A stretch of 32,399 bases of DNA, from assembly GCA_002453315.1 (NCBI GenBank), contig DKGO01000023.1:1-32399 (forward strand), in the 5' to 3' direction. Positions 7,346-15,383 of the stretch are shown here, one piece after another; position 1 is the first letter of the stretch; each line of letters starts with the position of its first letter. The notes under the pieces are model-generated. The model did no database searches. It was not told where the DNA came from and saw only the letters and a list, made by a program, of their open reading frames with translations. The stretch is from Caryophanales bacterium UBA6768 (GTDB taxonomy: Bacteria > Bacillota > Bacilli > Bacillales_D > Amphibacillaceae). A program made the position numbers and the translations under genes.

Positions 7346-7380
7346 CATTAAAAAACCTGCTACGACTAAGTAACAGGTTT
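7346..7380 (-). terminator. ytxJ terminator
   Basis: On the minus strand AAACCTGTTAC pairs with GTAGCAGGTTT (one wobble pair) around a 6-nt loop, followed by a T-run. It lies just past the ytxJ stop codon. Confidence 0.82.
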
Positions 7381-7394
7381 ATCTCATCATCCAG

Positions 7395-7739
7395 TCAAAC
7401 TTCACTTAACGCTTTTTCGATACTTTCTACCGTAATTTTTTGATGTGAGGTATTCCACACAGCTTGTTTATTTTTAACAATAAATATTTGTGGTGATTCA
7501 TGTTTGATGCCCAAATCATCTGCAATTTGATTCGACACAGGACGCGTCTCCCTAACCTTTACAAAAAATGCAACTACACCATCTTGATCATTTTTATCGA
7601 GAAATTTTCTAAATTGACTGAATGCCCTTGCACTAATTGGACAAGTGGTACTTTGCTTGAACAGTAATACGGGGCTTTTTTCAGATGCCTCCCATACTTC
7701 TTCTAAATCTTCCATTTGAAGCAATTCCTTTAAGGCCAT
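7395..7739 (-). CDS. ytxJ: Bacillithiol system redox-active protein YtxJ
   Basis: This 114-residue protein is a monothiol bacilliredoxin-like member of the thioredoxin superfamily. The motif TTCPIS puts the single redox cysteine at residue 33, and VSNQIADDLGIKHESPQIFIV contains the cis-proline region. YtxJ homologues are linked to bacillithiol-dependent disulfide reduction and to general stress in Bacillus. The ATG has a GGAGGAATAT ribosome site. It is monocistronic here, with its own terminator. In B. subtilis ytxJ lies with ytxG-ytxH, which are absent, so the context differs. Family call is secure; the redox partner is inferred. Confidence 0.88.
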   Translation of the reverse strand: MALKELLQMEDLEEVWEASEKSPVLLFKQSTTCPISARAFSQFRKFLDKNDQDGVVAFFVKVRETRPVSNQIADDLGIKHESPQIFIVKNKQAVWNTSHQKITVESIEKALSEV

Positions 7740-7820
7740 GTATATTCCTCCTTCACCCTAGATTATCCTAATTTTAACCATTCATACCGAGAGAAACAAA
7801 TGAACTGTTTTCATGAAAAT

Positions 7821-8501
7821 TTAAACCTTTTTTCTAATCGTCGTGTAATAACCCCCATTGACAATAAGCAGGATAATGCACATTAAAGCAATCGAAAAAA
7901 ATTGGGATTGATCAACAAACATTGAATACATCGTTGCGGCAATAATCCCAAGCACAATAGCAATGTTAAATAATCCAAATGTTTTGTATAAACCTTGCAA
8001 GATCACATGCCTTTCTCCTTCATCTGCCATTTGAAGTAATTTGTCGGGATATTCAGGATCCATTGCATTTGGAATTTCCCTTTCACTATATAAGGATTTT
8101 ACCTGATTTAATGACACGACAATGAAAACATAGCTGGCAATAATTGATCCAATTCCTAAAAAGATTAATACGACACTATTTGCCTCGATGATCGAAATAC
8201 TTGTAACGAACAACGAAATGAATGTACTAGCTTGAAAAAGTAACATAAAATCTGATGAAATTGTGTATTTTTTCGCTTCAATTTCATCTTCTTCATCACC
8301 GGTTACATCCAATTTAGAAAGGCGTTTGGTTTTTTGCAATAAAATTAGTCCGATTAACCACAAAAGAGCAATAAAAATAAGTAATCCAATCAATAACTCA
8401 TTAACTATAGTTGAAAAGTGAATGAAAGGGGAAATGATAACAACGATGGCAATCCCAGCCCCTATCACCCCGCCAATAACCAACTGTTTTAAAACTTTCA
8501 T
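7821..8501 (-). CDS. DUF3169-like multi-pass membrane protein
   Basis: About six hydrophobic helices span this 226-residue protein, with a charged cytoplasmic loop near residues 70-85 (KLDVTGDEEDEIEAKKY) and a second around YSEREIPNAMDPEYPDKLLQMADEGERH. The second loop and the pairing with a short Xre repressor recall the DUF3169 family, of unknown function. I start at 8501, nine bases after GAGGAGG and one base past the Xre stop; longer versions (to 8573) would overlap the regulator. It probably forms a two-gene, translationally coupled unit with the Xre gene. Family name is from pattern memory. Confidence 0.68.
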   Translation of the reverse strand: MKVLKQLVIGGVIGAGIAIVVIISPFIHFSTIVNELLIGLLIFIALLWLIGLILLQKTKRLSKLDVTGDEEDEIEAKKYTISSDFMLLFQASTFISLFVTSISIIEANSVVLIFLGIGSIIASYVFIVVSLNQVKSLYSEREIPNAMDPEYPDKLLQMADEGERHVILQGLYKTFGLFNIAIVLGIIAATMYSMFVDQSQFFSIALMCIILLIVNGGYYTTIRKKV

Positions 8502-8502
8502 G

Positions 8503-8703
8503 TCATACATCCTCCTCAAAAATAAAAATGTCCTCAATCCGTTCTTGAAAAATTCGAGCAATCCGTACAGCAATTAATAATGAAGGAATAAATTCCTCCC
8601 GTTCTATAAGACTAATTGTCTGACGGGAAACTTTTGCCTTTTTGGCTAATTGTGTTTGATTTAAGCCATCCCTAGCCCGAAGTTCCTTTATACGTGTCTT
8701 CAT
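8503..8703 (-). CDS. Small Xre/Cro-type HTH regulator
   Basis: This 66-residue protein is almost only a helix-turn-helix: KELRARDGLNQTQLAKKAKV then SRQTISLIEREEFIPSLLIAVRIARIF, like the YozG/Xre group encoded beside membrane proteins of unknown function. GGGGAGG precedes the ATG. It likely represses its own two-gene operon through the inverted and direct repeats upstream. No ligand domain is present. Confidence 0.9.
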   Translation of the reverse strand: MKTRIKELRARDGLNQTQLAKKAKVSRQTISLIEREEFIPSLLIAVRIARIFQERIEDIFIFEEDV

Positions 8704-8726
8704 CGGATTCCTCCCCTTTAAACACT

Positions 8727-8790
8727 ATTGTACGTTATAGTTGTCACTTTGACAAATAAACTAGTCACTTTTAAAAATAAATTAGTCAAT
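8727..8790 (-). promoter_or_regulatory. Xre operon promoter with 21-bp iterated operators
   Basis: On the minus strand TTGTCA (8750-8755) and TACAAT (8727-8732) are 17 bp apart, a good sigma-A promoter. TTGTCACTTTGACAA (8741-8755) is a perfect 6-3-6 dyad covering the -35. On the plus strand GTCAC(T) recurs at 8743, 8764 and (GTCAA) 8785, exactly 21 bp apart, and the first two 21-bp units agree at 18 positions. These look like phased repressor sites. Confidence 0.65.
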
Positions 8791-8845
8791 AATTCAATTG
8801 GTAGGAAGACTAAACTGGCATAATAAACTTGGAATTGCTATGGAA

Positions 8846-8880
8846 TTTTTATCAGGGGGGTAATGCCAAGGGTGATAAAA
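8846..8880. other. Hairpin with G-rich loop upstream of the repeat array
   Basis: TTTTATCA (to 8854) and TGATAAAA (8873-8880) form an 8-bp stem around an 18-nt loop containing GGGGGG. Flanking AATTG/CAATT bases could extend it imperfectly. No clear T-run follows on either strand. The rest of 8791-8940 shows nothing else. Confidence 0.35.
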
Positions 8881-8940
8881 TCCAATTGAAGAAGGTCCCA
8901 AGGAATTTTATGAATGATATTTTATGTTCGGGCCAGTAAC

Positions 8941-9300
8941 GTTTATGTGTGGTGGATTCAGTTTATGTGCGTCCCTGCCATGTTTATGTGCGATAGATTC
9001 AGTTTATGTGCGCTCCTACCATGTTTATGTGCGATAGATTCAGTTTATGTGCGCCCCTGCCATGCTTATGTGCGGTTGATTCAGTTTATGTGCGGGCCTG
9101 CCATGTTTATGTGCGGTTGATTCAGTTTATGTGCGAGCCTGCCATGTTTATGTGCGATAGATTCAGTTTATGTGTGCCCCCGCCATGTTTATGTGCGGTT
9201 GATTCAGTTTATGTGCGCCCCTGCAATGTTTATGTGCGGTCAGGTAACGTTTATGTGCGATAGATTCAGTTTATGTGTGCCCCCGCCATGTTTATGTGCG
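8941..9300 (+). repeat. 18-copy GTTTATGTGCG array with 20/21-bp period
   Basis: The 11-mer GTTTATGTGYG occurs 18 times, at 8941, 8961, 8982, 9002, 9023, 9043, 9064 (one T to C), 9084, 9105, 9125, 9146, 9166, 9187, 9207, 9228, 9249, 9269 and 9290. Spacing alternates 20 and 21 bp with a single break, because two spacer types alternate (ATAGATTCA or GTTGATTCA, and NNCCTGCCAT), giving a 41-bp higher-order unit. The array ends 17 bp from the stop of the VanZ-like gene. The same core in reverse occurs at 20010-20143. Confidence 0.95.
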
Positions 9301-9316
9301 GCGAAAGCACGTGCTC

Positions 9317-9877
9317 CTAAGAAGATTTTCTAGAACGTGAATTAGTCGGATAATAAAACATCCGACTCGTCAAAGAATAAATAAGTTTAAATAAAAGGAC
9401 ACCAATTATTGCACCAAATGTATTAAATACAAGGTCATCGACTGTACCAAATCGGATTATCGTAAATGTCGCTTGGATCAATTCAATACATAATGAAGCC
9501 ATCAGCCCAACAATGCCAACGATTATCACGGAGTTAAATTTTTTATTTAATAATGGTAGTAAAAATCCAAGAGGAACGAATAGCATAATATTGCCGACAG
9601 AATAAAGTAATTGATAAGCCAAATAACCTTCGGCCATATGAAGCAAGTTATAAAATAAATTTGTGTCAAAAGAAAATTCACGGACAGTGAATGGGAATTG
9701 AAAATGAAATGGTCGCATTGTCAAATAGCCGACAGACATGGCGTAAATAAAAAACATTTGCCACGGCCAATCCTTATACATTGGTCGTTTTTTGCTTCTA
9801 TATTTCCGGTAAGTTCGCCAGCCCCAACATAGGGTAATTATGATGAGTAAAAACCATCCGTTTAATTGAACATACAT
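9317..9877 (-). CDS. VanZ-like family membrane protein
   Basis: This 186-residue protein has about five membrane helices. The VanZ-family core is visible: YLTMRPFHF near residue 55, the stretch YSVGNIMLFVPLGFLLPLL near 95-115, then SLCIELIQ and the acidic GTVDDLVFNTFGAIIG. VanZ proteins give low-level teicoplanin resistance when linked to van clusters, but most chromosomal members have no proven role. No van genes are nearby. I start at 9877, eight bases after AAAGG; a GTG at 9886 lies on the ribosome site. It may share a transcript with the gene at 10014, but a terminator stands between them. Confidence 0.85.
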   Translation of the reverse strand: MYVQLNGWFLLIIITLCWGWRTYRKYRSKKRPMYKDWPWQMFFIYAMSVGYLTMRPFHFQFPFTVREFSFDTNLFYNLLHMAEGYLAYQLLYSVGNIMLFVPLGFLLPLLNKKFNSVIIVGIVGLMASLCIELIQATFTIIRFGTVDDLVFNTFGAIIGVLLFKLIYSLTSRMFYYPTNSRSRKSS

Positions 9878-9895
9878 GTTTAACACCTTTTTCTA

Positions 9896-9929
9896 GAAAA
9901 AAATAAACCAAATGAATGTTTACATTTGG
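9896..9929 (-). terminator. Terminator of the squalene/phytoene-synthase-like gene
   Basis: On the minus strand CCAAATG (9923-9929) pairs with CATTTGG (9908-9914) across an 8-nt loop, followed by TTTATTTTTTT. It lies between the isoprenoid-type gene and the VanZ-like gene. Confidence 0.75.
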
Positions 9930-10013
9930 CTCCTACTAAAGTTAGTGATACTAAATGAACTTTCTCATTTATATGTAATTGTCGTGTAAATAATTATCAT
10001 ATTATTGGAAAAA

Positions 10014-10829
10014 TTATTCACCTTTAATTTCAGCAACGACGTCTTCAACTTCTTGACGGGACATTTTTTCTTGTCCACTTTCCATTGCGTTTAATGTCCT
10101 TTTTGCAAGTGCTAATGGGATCTTACAAAATAATAAAATCGTTTTCGTTTGGATAGATTGTAAATATAAATCCCCAAGATGTAAATTTTCGCGTGCATAA
10201 TTAAACACATCATCACGGGTCCAGCCTTCTGGGATAAAACGAACCCCTCTTTCCGCAAAATCTTCATGTTGATTACGTAAAATATTTACAGCCTGAAGTC
10301 CTCTTCCGAAACCTATTGCTTGTTCATGATCTGTTTCAGTTCCATCATACCACTTCCAAATACGTGACAGCATTACCCCAACAAGTCCTGCCACATAATA
10401 CGTATAATTATCTAAATCATCCTTCGTTTTAATAACCCAATTTTTCTTTACCCAGTCAGCCATTCCACCAGCCATTTCAGCTGTGGCTGCTTTTACCTCC
10501 TGAACGACTCCTACGGGACAAATAGCTAGCCAATCTCCTAAACGAATCGTCACTTCAGGTAAAATATCTTCATAAGGGGTCATGATTGTTTGATAAGCTT
10601 CTAAGTCAAAGTTTTCCTCTAACAATAATTGTTCAGTTTTTCTCAGCAATTGTTCTTTTATATTCTCATCCATCGTTTCATGGTCTTCAATTTCGTCAAT
10701 TGCCCGCATACATAAATAGGCCGAACCGACTGTTAGCCTTAACTCTTTCTTCAACAATGTGATTGGAATATAAAATGTTCTACTCGTTTCTTTGAGAACC
10801 TTCATTGCCTCTTTTTCCAACTTTGACAC
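10014..10829 (-). CDS. Squalene/phytoene synthase family protein (YisP-like)
   Basis: This 271-residue protein has the all-helical trans-isoprenyl synthase fold. The first Asp-rich motif is complete: DEIED (45-49, DxxxD). The second reads NQHED (186-190), so the first aspartate is replaced by asparagine, within VNILRNQHEDFAERGVRFIP. A changed second motif recalls B. subtilis YisP, which hydrolyses farnesyl diphosphate to farnesol rather than making squalene or dehydrosqualene. No desaturase or other carotenoid gene is adjacent, which fits a YisP-like role. The start is GTG with a GGGGGAATGAAGG region upstream. Synthase activity cannot be excluded. Confidence 0.78.
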   Translation of the reverse strand: MSKLEKEAMKVLKETSRTFYIPITLLKKELRLTVGSAYLCMRAIDEIEDHETMDENIKEQLLRKTEQLLLEENFDLEAYQTIMTPYEDILPEVTIRLGDWLAICPVGVVQEVKAATAEMAGGMADWVKKNWVIKTKDDLDNYTYYVAGLVGVMLSRIWKWYDGTETDHEQAIGFGRGLQAVNILRNQHEDFAERGVRFIPEGWTRDDVFNYARENLHLGDLYLQSIQTKTILLFCKIPLALAKRTLNAMESGQEKMSRQEVEDVVAEIKGE

Positions 10830-10933
10830 CCTTCATTCCCCCTAAACCCTACATTAAATATAGTATAACAAAAATAACTTTATATTTCTTTCATTTTAGT
10901 TACTCCACTTGTTAAAAACGATAATAATTGTAG

Positions 10934-10959
10934 TGTAAGCGCTTTAAACCTGATATAAT
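10934..10959 (+). promoter_or_regulatory. cre-like box and extended -10 upstream of chemoreceptor
   Basis: TGTAAGCGCTTTAA (10934-10947) differs from the cre consensus TGWAANCGNTNWCA at one position and contains the AAGCGCTT palindrome. An extended -10, TGATATAAT (10951-10959), follows. The layout is nearly the same as at scoA. Confidence 0.5.
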
Positions 10960-10983
10960 AGCATTATCATTAAAACTATTTTT

Positions 10984-11009
10984 TAAAAATTTAGAAAGTT
11001 ATCCGATAT
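10984..11009 (+). promoter_or_regulatory. Sigma-D (motility) promoter of the chemoreceptor gene
   Basis: TAAA (10984-10987), 14 bp, then TCCGATAT (11002-11009) matches the sigma-D consensus TAAA-N14-16-GCCGATAT at 11 of 12 positions. Sigma-D drives flagellar and chemotaxis genes in Bacillus. A leader of about 125 nt precedes the start codon. Confidence 0.75.
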
Positions 11010-11140
11010 ATTATTTATAGAATATGCGCCAGATTGACATACATATTCTTTTACATATAATTTTTTGTGTTATTTATCAATCATTTCTACTTAGCAAATT
11101 AAACAAAATCAAGATTCTCAACATAAGGGAGGTAGTTCTA

Positions 11141-12613
11141 TTGTCAAGTAAAGAATCATTACAGCAAATGTATGTTAAAAGTAACAATTTGATTATGCTT
11201 TTTGCTTTTTCTATCGCTTTATTAGCGGCTTTTATCGTTGCTACATTGGAAAGTGGCAATAACATTTACTATGGCTCCGGACTTGTCGTTTTAATTTTAG
11301 GCTTTATTGTTATTCGCTTTTTATTGAAGGCTCATATCGTTTTTCCATATTTTTTAATTATTGTCGGTTATACGATTATGGCATGCAATATTGCTGCGGT
11401 AGGCATTAGCATTGAGGATACGACAATTTATTTCTTTCTGCTGCTTTTATCCATTGCCCAGCTACGGATTTCGATTTTCCTAATCGGTTTTCTACTTGGA
11501 ATTGCTGGTATTACAATGACCCTATATTTTCCATCGGAAAATGTAGCAGAGATTTTGGCTGATAGTTATTTATCGATACTCCTTACTTACATTTTAACGG
11601 GGCTTGTCGGTGGTGTCATTATATATTTAAATAATTATCAAAAGAAACACATTAATGAATTGATGGACAAATCACAGGAAGAAGCAGAATTTAAGGAAAG
11701 AATTCACAAACGATTACAATCCGGTGTTGAAAGTTTAAATGCAAAATTTGCCCAAGTGAATGAGCGGGTACAACATAACCATATTTCACAAAATGAATTA
11801 GTTACGGTTATTAATGAATTAACCTCATCTACTACAGCCATTTCTGATGAGGTGACATCAATTTCTGAAAATGCTGTCAATGCCACCTCACAAATGAATC
11901 AAATGGTGACCGATTTAACTGGTTTAAAAAGTGATTTTGTTGAGTCAGAAAAGATGGCTGAGGACGGAAATAAACTTGCCAATGAACTTTCGCTGAAAAT
12001 GAATGACGTATTAAGTCATATTCAGGAATTAAGTAATACGTTTCACTCCCTAACGAGCAACATTGAAAGTATGAGTAATTTTTTGTCACAGATTACGGAT
12101 GTAAGTGAACAGACAAACTTATTGGCACTTAATGCTTCAATTGAAGCGGCCCGTGCGGGTGAGGCTGGACAAGGATTTTCCGTCGTTGCAAATGAAATTA
12201 GGAAACTCGCTGAAGTTACGAATGGTATTGTTGAAAAAATTGAACAGAATGTTCAGGAGGTAAATAAAACAAATCACCATGCAGTCGAACAAATGAATTT
12301 AAATATGGATATCGTCCGAAAACAGACGGATGAGACAGCAAAAGTTAACCAAATGTTTGATCAAATTACGAATTATTTAATGAAGATTAATGAGCAATTT
12401 ACTGTCTATGAAGCATTGGCAAAGAACTCAGAAAAACGTGCCATCGATATCGGTAATTCAACGACTGATTTATCTGCAATGATAGAGCAATCAGCGGCTA
12501 GCTTTGAGGAAATATCGGCAACAGTGGAAAATTTAAGTGAAGAAAATGAATCGATTCGCGATGATATGAAGGAAACGGAAGCAATTGCACTCCAGTTAAC
12601 AGAAGAACATTAA
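11141..12613 (+). CDS. Methyl-accepting chemotaxis protein with six-helix membrane sensor
   Basis: The first 190 or so residues of this 490-residue protein hold about six hydrophobic helices and no sizeable extracellular domain. There is no evident HAMP domain. A long coiled coil then leads to the MCP signalling tip, with the invariant hairpin [19 protein letters not shown] and then [16 protein letters not shown]. The start is TTG, seven bases after AAGGGAGGT; an ATG at 11024 would add 39 residues but lacks a ribosome site. The receptor should signal to CheA/CheW. Its sensing region resembles an integral membrane sensor, so the stimulus may be lipid-soluble or a membrane property, which is inference. 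Confidence 0.9.
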   Translation: MSSKESLQQMYVKSNNLIMLFAFSIALLAAFIVATLESGNNIYYGSGLVVLILGFIVIRFLLKAHIVFPYFLIIVGYTIMACNIAAVGISIEDTTIYFFLLLLSIAQLRISIFLIGFLLGIAGITMTLYFPSENVAEILADSYLSILLTYILTGLVGGVIIYLNNYQKKHINELMDKSQEEAEFKERIHKRLQSGVESLNAKFAQVNERVQHNHISQNELVTVINELTSSTTAISDEVTSISENAVNATSQMNQMVTDLTGLKSDFVESEKMAEDGNKLANELSLKMNDVLSHIQELSNTFHSLTSNIESMSNFLSQITDVSEQTNLLALNASIEAARAGEAGQGFSVVANEIRKLAEVTNGIVEKIEQNVQEVNKTNHHAVEQMNLNMDIVRKQTDETAKVNQMFDQITNYLMKINEQFTVYEALAKNSEKRAIDIGNSTTDLSAMIEQSAASFEEISATVENLSEENESIRDDMKETEAIALQLTEEH

Positions 12614-12633
12614 GAAGGAAATTATAAATACAG

Positions 12634-12683
12634 AAGACAGTTTGGGCAAAGGTTGATAAAATTGCCTACACTGTCTTTTTTTA
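12634..12683 (+). terminator. Chemoreceptor gene terminator
   Basis: AAGACAGT pairs with ACTGTCTT, with an inner GGCAA/TTGCC pair, followed by a run of T. It lies 20 bp after the stop codon. Confidence 0.88.
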
Positions 12684-12788
12684 TCTGGGTAAATCCTCTC
12701 CTTACTATTTTCACAGTTATATTACTGATAAATCCGTGAATCTCGCAATTTGTGGGGAATACTTCGCCATTTCTTGTGCCCCATTTAG

Positions 12789-12833
12789 AACGGTTAAGGG
12801 GGCGATTTCTATTAACCTCTCTTAACCGTTTTT
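12789..12833 (+). terminator. Isolated terminator-like hairpin
   Basis: AACGGTTAAG (12789-12798) pairs perfectly with CTTAACCGTT (12821-12830), followed by TTTC. No gene ends just upstream on the plus strand, so it may back up the chemoreceptor terminator or end an unrecognised transcript. Confidence 0.5.
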
Positions 12834-12941
12834 CATTACTATTTACGTAATAATCTAACTCTATTAGTCATGTATTTCCATTTTTCATTACCATTTTTGA
12901 AAACTTAATTACATTGGTAATGCATTTCTATTTTTCGTTAC
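12829..12941. repeat. Degenerate ~50-bp direct repeat
   Basis: TTTTTCATTAC or TTTTTCGTTAC recurs at 12829, 12881 and 12931. The latter two copies extend to 22 bp (ATGYATTTCYATTTTTCRTTAC, 12870-12891 and 12920-12941) with 19 matches. The remainder of 12684-12989 shows nothing I can name. Confidence 0.5.
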
Positions 12942-12989
12942 TAACTTTACAAAAACCATCTAGGTTGCAATATTTCACGTATCCATTCC

Positions 12990-13709
12990 CTACTCAACAT
13001 AATAAATGTAATCCTCTACTTGGGATTCAACGGTAATATCCTTAGGAACAGAAATGTATAATAGTTGTTCCCCGGCATTGAAATTAAAAATATCATGTTG
13101 CCAATCATGCTTATTTTCATTGGAAAACTGACTATAAACGACATCGTTTGCAATACTATAAAATTTCACTTCAACCATTTCCTGCTCATAATCTAGCACA
13201 ATGTTTCCATTATTGACTCCGATATCGTTTAACGGAATTTTATCAGATATATCAATGTTACCTACTAATGTGGGTGTTTCATATAAAGTGACATTCACAC
13301 TCGGATCATCATCTTCCCGTTGTTCAACAACGATATTGGAATAAAACGAATTGTCCTCCATCGAACTCACATCCAACCCAACCGTCTTTGAATCTACCAC
13401 CCATGTCCACTCATCTTTTATATATTGTTTAGGTAACTCTTCTTGTTTACTACCATCCAACACCATCAAAAAAATATCAGGTGATGTCCCAGAGGCGACT
13501 GCTTTCATTTCTATTTTAGGTAATATAAACATCATCAATAAAAAACTAATCAATACGATAATGGCTAAATAGCTATAAAGTAGTCTCTGTTTTGTCATAA
13601 AGGTGAATGGGTGTTTTCCACCCAATTTCTTCAAACCGACAACGACACCAATAATAACTGCACCGATTATTAAAACAACCATGATGGAACTTATCGCAAG
13701 AAATGTCAT
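12990..13709 (-). CDS. Membrane protein of the ytr-type operon, function unknown
   Basis: This 239-residue protein has two N-terminal membrane helices (about 5-26 and 46-66) and a C-terminal domain of about 170 residues, acidic and probably outside the cell. Its start overlaps the permease stop by 4 bp (13706-13709), so it is translated with the ABC genes. I do not recognise the family. Position and topology suggest an accessory sensing or substrate-binding part of the transporter; YtrF and similar B. subtilis ytr proteins are membrane-bound accessory parts, but no sequence match is claimed. It is probably the last gene of the operon. Confidence 0.72.
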   Translation of the reverse strand: MTFLAISSIMVVLIIGAVIIGVVVGLKKLGGKHPFTFMTKQRLLYSYLAIIVLISFLLMMFILPKIEMKAVASGTSPDIFLMVLDGSKQEELPKQYIKDEWTWVVDSKTVGLDVSSMEDNSFYSNIVVEQREDDDPSVNVTLYETPTLVGNIDISDKIPLNDIGVNNGNIVLDYEQEMVEVKFYSIANDVVYSQFSNENKHDWQHDIFNFNAGEQLLYISVPKDITVESQVEDYIYYVE

Positions 13710-14509
13710 GGATTTCTAACCTCCATTCTTCGACCAATCAATGTTGCCAAAAATAATGCAACAGCTGAGGTTAATATTGTTTTAACAGCAAACAACAGAA
13801 AGTTTTTCTCAAATATAAAAAATGGCACGATTTGGCTAATCCATTTTATTTGCTCATAATTGGCTGCAACAATGAACAAGCCTAAAATCACGGCTGGAAC
13901 AATATACACCAATACTTTATGCAACCGAATAACTTCCCCAAGAAAATAAGCGACAGACGCCAACAAGAGCATATACAAAATAGTTCCCATCATGCCAATT
14001 ACCAATAAAGAGGCAGTTGGTTTTTCTATATATAATAGTATGTCCGTCCCTTTCCACAAGTACATCGATATTTTGAAAATAAAAGCTAATCCATAAGCGG
14101 AAACCCCACCGATAATACTCAATATAACAATTAATAGTATATTAGCTATTTGATTTGTTTTATGATCGGTCACAAATGTATACATCATGTCTTTTGCGTG
14201 TTGTAAAGTAAGGCGAAACCCCATAATTGTTGCCCAAGCAATTGATAAAAATATGATGATGTTTCCCGCATAACCATCACTATGTATATGAATATGATTC
14301 ATTCCGGAACCGACACTGCTCTCAGCAAGACTAAATAAAACGGCAATTAATTGCATTATTATCATCGTTGTAAACATGCCATAATGAGCGCGAAATTTAA
14401 ATCGAAATTGAGTTTTGATGGCTTGGAGCGTACTAGGGATTGTTAAATCATTGAGTTGTTTTTCATTCCCTAGGTTTGTCGCTTGTGCATTATGTTCGGA
14501 AAACATCAT
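13706..14509 (-). CDS. ABC transporter permease (ytr type)
   Basis: The 267-residue permease has a cytoplasmic N-terminus (about 1-45) and six hydrophobic segments. The second helix follows a histidine-rich NHIHIHSDGY loop. It overlaps the ATPase gene by 20 bp and the next gene by 4 bp. With the GntR regulator and ATPase it matches the layout of the YtrABC-type exporters of Firmicutes, which respond to cell-wall-active peptides or other envelope stress. The substrate cannot be read from sequence. Confidence 0.78.
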   Translation of the reverse strand: MMFSEHNAQATNLGNEKQLNDLTIPSTLQAIKTQFRFKFRAHYGMFTTMIIMQLIAVLFSLAESSVGSGMNHIHIHSDGYAGNIIIFLSIAWATIMGFRLTLQHAKDMMYTFVTDHKTNQIANILLIVILSIIGGVSAYGLAFIFKISMYLWKGTDILLYIEKPTASLLVIGMMGTILYMLLLASVAYFLGEVIRLHKVLVYIVPAVILGLFIVAANYEQIKWISQIVPFFIFEKNFLLFAVKTILTSAVALFLATLIGRRMEVRNP

Positions 14510-15383
14510 CGATTCCTCCCTTCGTTTTGTTCGTTAAGTAGACAGACACATCATTGGCTGATACATTAGCAACACCGAATCCGGTCTCCCCTAATTCCTT
14601 ATCTGTAAACTCATTTTTCACGACAATTTTCAATTGATCAATGCCGACTTTTTCTTCGTATAACACTTCTTTATCTCTCGCCCATTTTTTTAGTCTTGCC
14701 TCATCACCGATTAATTCTACTGCATATTCCCGAATAGTATCCATCGATTCATGAAGGATTATTTTCCCACTGTCGATTAACATAATGTTCTCTAGTAAAT
14801 CGTCAATTTCTTCTAAATGATGGCTTGATAAAATAATGGTGCGCGGATGGGCCAAATAGTCCTTTAATAATGCCCGGTAAAAATCTTTTCTCACAGCACT
14901 ATCCATTCCTGTCGTCGGCTCATCAAAAATAGTTAACGGGGCGCGTGATGCCAATCCAACAATCATGTTGAAAGTACTTTTTTGCCCTTTTGAAAGTCGT
15001 TGATGTAATTGTCTTCCATTTAAATTAAAATAATGAAATAGCCGACTAGCAAACGTGGCATCCCAAAGTGGATAAAACTTTCCCGCCTCTTCAAGAATTT
15101 CTTGCAATGTTAATGTTTCGGGAAAAACCATTTGGTCGTCAATAAAAATTGAATTTGCCGAAACTTTTAAACTATGAAAAGGATTTTCGCCAAATACTTT
15201 TATTTCACCGCTCGTTTGTCTCCAAAATCCAGCAATCATTTTTAATAACGTTGTTTTACCTGCCCCATTTCGACCAATTATACCCGTAATTGTTTTAGGG
15301 GCAATCTCCATCGATACTTGATTGATAGCTGTTGTAAAAGTGTATTTTTTTTCTAATTGATGGCATTGAATAATTGTCGTCAT
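14490..15383 (-). CDS. ABC transporter ATP-binding protein (YtrB-like)
   Basis: An ABC ATPase of 297 residues. Walker A is GRNGAGKTT (37-45). The signature is LSKGQ (130-134), a common variant of LSGGQ. Walker B is TIFDEP (151-156), followed by TTGMD and the switch histidine in ILSSHHLEEI. A C-terminal extension of about 90 residues, past the nucleotide-binding core, resembles YtrB/EcsA-type subunits. It starts inside the GntR stop (4-bp overlap) and overlaps the permease by 20 bp, so the genes are tightly coupled. It powers the membrane partner encoded next. Confidence 0.9.
   Translation of the reverse strand: MTTIIQCHQLEKKYTFTTAINQVSMEIAPKTITGIIGRNGAGKTTLLKMIAGFWRQTSGEIKVFGENPFHSLKVSANSIFIDDQMVFPETLTLQEILEEAGKFYPLWDATFASRLFHYFNLNGRQLHQRLSKGQKSTFNMIVGLASRAPLTIFDEPTTGMDSAVRKDFYRALLKDYLAHPRTIILSSHHLEEIDDLLENIMLIDSGKIILHESMDTIREYAVELIGDEARLKKWARDKEVLYEEKVGIDQLKIVVKNEFTDKELGETGFGVANVSANDVSVYLTNKTKGGIDDVFRT

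Noticed and set aside
8914..9263. Cysteine-rich repetitive proteins (frames at 8914-9120 and 9006-9263)
   Set aside because: They are direct translations of the GTTTATGTGCG array, with no ribosome site and shifting frames caused by the 20/21-bp steps.
8941..9300. CRISPR array
   Set aside because: The repeat core is 11 bp and the spacers are 9-10 bp and themselves repeated; no cas genes are present.
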